64,000 nt of DNA from Bacteroidota bacterium (GTDB lineage: Bacteria; Bacteroidota; Bacteroidia; Bacteroidales; Dysgonomonadaceae). Position 1 is the stretch's first letter. Each line of letters begins with the position of its first letter. Below are positions 62,215-64,000 of this stretch, one piece after another. The stretch is taken from NCBI GenBank assembly GCA_023622765.1, contig JAMNYO010000070.1, positions 92,877-156,876 of the forward strand, given 5' to 3'. Below the pieces are notes generated by a model. That model saw only the letters and a list, made by a program, of their open reading frames with translations, did not search any database and was not told the origin of the DNA. The position numbers were made by a program, and so were the translations under genes.

Positions 62215-64000
62215 TCAAGGGGTATAACGCCACAAATCGATGTCGCGGCTAAAATAGAGGTAATGGCCTTTGTCATCCATGGTCAGGGAGGCGGAGGCAT
62301 TACCGATAGCGGTTTTGGTTTTGGTGACGGGGTTCAATTCAAACAGCTCCCCGTAGGCCCTCCCAAATATCCTCCCTGAAGGGTGTAGTATCAGACAAGC
62401 ATTCCTGGCGGCATGTTTTGATTTGGTGGCATCTGAAATCTTGAATAGCTCATGGGTTGACAGAACGGTTTTATTGGTTTTGTCAAAAATAAACAGAGTA
62501 CCATCCGCCATCCCCCAAAGATGGCTATCCGGCCCGTCTAATAAAGCGGTGATGGCCTTTGCACCGGGTACAGGGACGCATTCCGACATCTTTGTCCTGG
62601 TCTTGGGGTTCACCTCAAACAGTTTCGCCTCGTTAGCGATGGGCTGCACGCCCAATCCTCCCCAGACCGAAGTACCCCCGTACAGCACTCCATCCGCGTA
62701 GCATAGAGACACGATGGATTGATCCTTCACTACATCCTCTACGCCGGTCAGGCTGTTCGTGCGGGTATTGTACTCCACCAGTGCACCTCCCAATCTCCCG
62801 TAACCCGGTACCGTTCCAAAAAACATCTTCTTTTGATCGGTGATGGCTGCATACGCGTACGGACGATCTTGCCCGGCTATGCTGCCGAGCCACTTGGGGT
62901 TGCTATCTTTTACCCAAGGGCGGGTGGTATCGTATCGATAGAACTTCGCGCCTGGATAAATCCCAAAATAGAGGTCTTTGCCCAGGCAAGAGATGCTTTC
63001 GCTCTGGGAGAGTCCTTGATAAATATCCGATTTGCCGGTCGCGGGGTCATAGGCGGCGTTGTTACCTACGAAGAATCCGCCCATCCAGACGCGTCCATCC
63101 GGTCCATAAGTCATCGAGTTTATGGTGATGGGCGATGGAGGAACCTGCAATGGCAGGGCAAAAACGTTATTTCCTAACGATTTATTATAGAAGACCAGCT
63201 TGCACTCACCGGTGATGTAACACAAATCGTTGTCGGTTAGCCAAGTGATGGCCAATGCGCTGGTATTGTTCTCGTTGAGGGTAACCAGCTTAGGGGTGGT
63301 GCTGGCTAAGTCAAACGAGTATAGCCTGGATCCGGTGGTGACGTAGATCTTATTATCGACGGGTGACTTGATGGCCGTTTTGGCAACCACGACACCTATT
63401 TGATGGGTATAGGTACCGGTATTGATGTCGTATATTAACGTTTTATTGTTCTCGGAGGTGTCGGTAATGGTCGCCAGGAGCTTATCCCCGGAAGCTTCTC
63501 CTTTAATGACCCGCAAATAGTAGACAAAGCCGGCATGTCCCCGGTCGGAAGGTGGCAATATCTCCGTTTTACTGCCTGTCCGCGGGTTCAATTTAATGAG
63601 GCCGGTATGAGCCCCAACCCCCACGTAGAGCATGTCCGTCTCCTCGTGATAGGCGATACTCCTCGCGTAATTTTCAGCCATCGGTTGCCTGAACCGCCGT
63701 CCAACTTACGGTGCTCCCGGACAATACTATATTTACCAATGGAGAGATATTCATACGATCCACAGCCACTTGGAATCCTATCAAGCGAGCGGGGGTTCCC
63801 GACGTGACGGTGTAGAGCCAATCGTTGCCATTTTTGTCCTTTGCAAAGGTGCTCCCATTGATGGTCTGTTTATACACCTGGGGGCCAAGATTGGTTAATT
63901 GTCCTGAAATCCTTGGTGGCCCATTGGTATCATCCTTATCTTTGGTGTTACCTTTATCCTTGGTCTTATCCTGAACTACTTCCTCTTCTATTATTTCGGC
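62215..64000 (-). pseudogene. second copy of the propeller gene, frameshifted by a 158-base deletion, runs off the window
   Basis: The right-edge part (64000 to 63674) encodes the acidic linker (VVQDKTKDKGNTKDKDDT) and the first blades in frame, then hits TGA right after VQATDG. From there the reading continues in another frame as AENYARSIAYHE to the intact C-terminus at 62215. Aligned with the left copy, exactly the DNA corresponding to 61518-61675 is missing (158 bases, not a multiple of three), with a one-base overlap at the junction. The downstream frame is otherwise fully open for 488 codons. Either a recent disabling deletion or an assembly artefact in a repeat. Confidence 0.8.

Larger units (their letters stand above)
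60050..64000 (-). repeat. tandem duplication of a ~2.1-kb gene unit
   Basis: Two copies of the same gene lie head to tail (60060-62096, and 62215 to the right edge). The similarity includes the 3' flank ATGAAAACATCAAGG just past each stop. The copies differ by scattered substitutions and by a 158-base deletion in the right copy, so the duplication is not recent enough to be identical. The right boundary is outside the window. Confidence 0.85.

Noticed and set aside
1-64000. CRISPR arrays, transposases, integrases, rRNA and tRNA genes
   Set aside because: Looked for in all gaps longer than about 100 bases; no regularly spaced repeats, cloverleaf with CCA end or mobile-element gene was seen.

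Overview
The window is a stretch of a Bacteroidales (Bacteroidota) chromosome. The evidence is a complete Bat aerotolerance operon (MoxR, DUF58, BatA to BatE), a uppS-bamA-ompH-ompH envelope block preceded by DUF6089 and DUF6242 genes, a NigD-like lipoprotein, a fused DAHP synthase/chorismate mutase, and many promoters with the Bacteroidetes -7 element TAnnTTTG in front of genes that mostly lack a strong Shine-Dalgarno. Genus cannot be fixed from sequence alone. No rRNA, tRNA, CRISPR array, transposase or integrase gene was seen.

Layout. 1-9.9 kb: the 5' end of a methyltransferase-like gene, alaS, a PlsC-type acyltransferase, a BASS-family transporter, rarA and a large LptD-like outer-membrane protein. 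10-15.3 kb: a threonine operon (thrA, an ApgM-like gene in the homoserine-kinase position, thrC) with an apparent leader peptide and terminator hairpin in front of thrA. 15.5-24.7 kb: a glycan-degradation cluster with three Ser-type sulfatases, a GH29 fucosidase, an endonuclease/exonuclease/phosphatase-family protein and a DUF4091/GH123-like enzyme, without SusC/SusD. 24.9-29.3 kb: DAHP synthase/chorismate mutase, a cyclophilin, an LptF/LptG-type permease gene broken by an out-of-frame deletion, and tgt. 29.5-38.3 kb: the Bat operon. 38.4-40 kb: a PAP2 phosphatase, a small HTH protein and the tail of a decayed universal-stress-protein gene. 40-47 kb: the envelope-biogenesis block. 47-51.8 kb: ribD divergent from prmC-recX-comF, then pyrE and an SRPBCC protein. 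51.9-55.1 kb: fucI-fucP. 55.4-60 kb: NigD-like lipoprotein, YgiQ radical SAM protein and a SulP transporter. 60-64 kb: a tandem duplication of a secreted beta-propeller-like protein of unknown function, whose second copy is frameshifted by a 158-base deletion.

How it fits together. The sulfatase/fucosidase/GH123-like cluster would release sulfate and fucose from a sulfated, fucosylated glycan. FucP and FucI, about 30 kb away, would import and isomerise the fucose; the SulP transporter could handle sulfate or another anion. The most interesting regulatory signal is the putative thr leader: promoter, 23-codon ORF with alternating Thr and Met codons, and a 9-bp terminator stem embedded in the end of that ORF. 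Two genes carry out-of-frame deletions (the LptF/G permease and the second propeller copy). These are either real decay or assembly errors and should be checked against reads before biological weight is placed on them.
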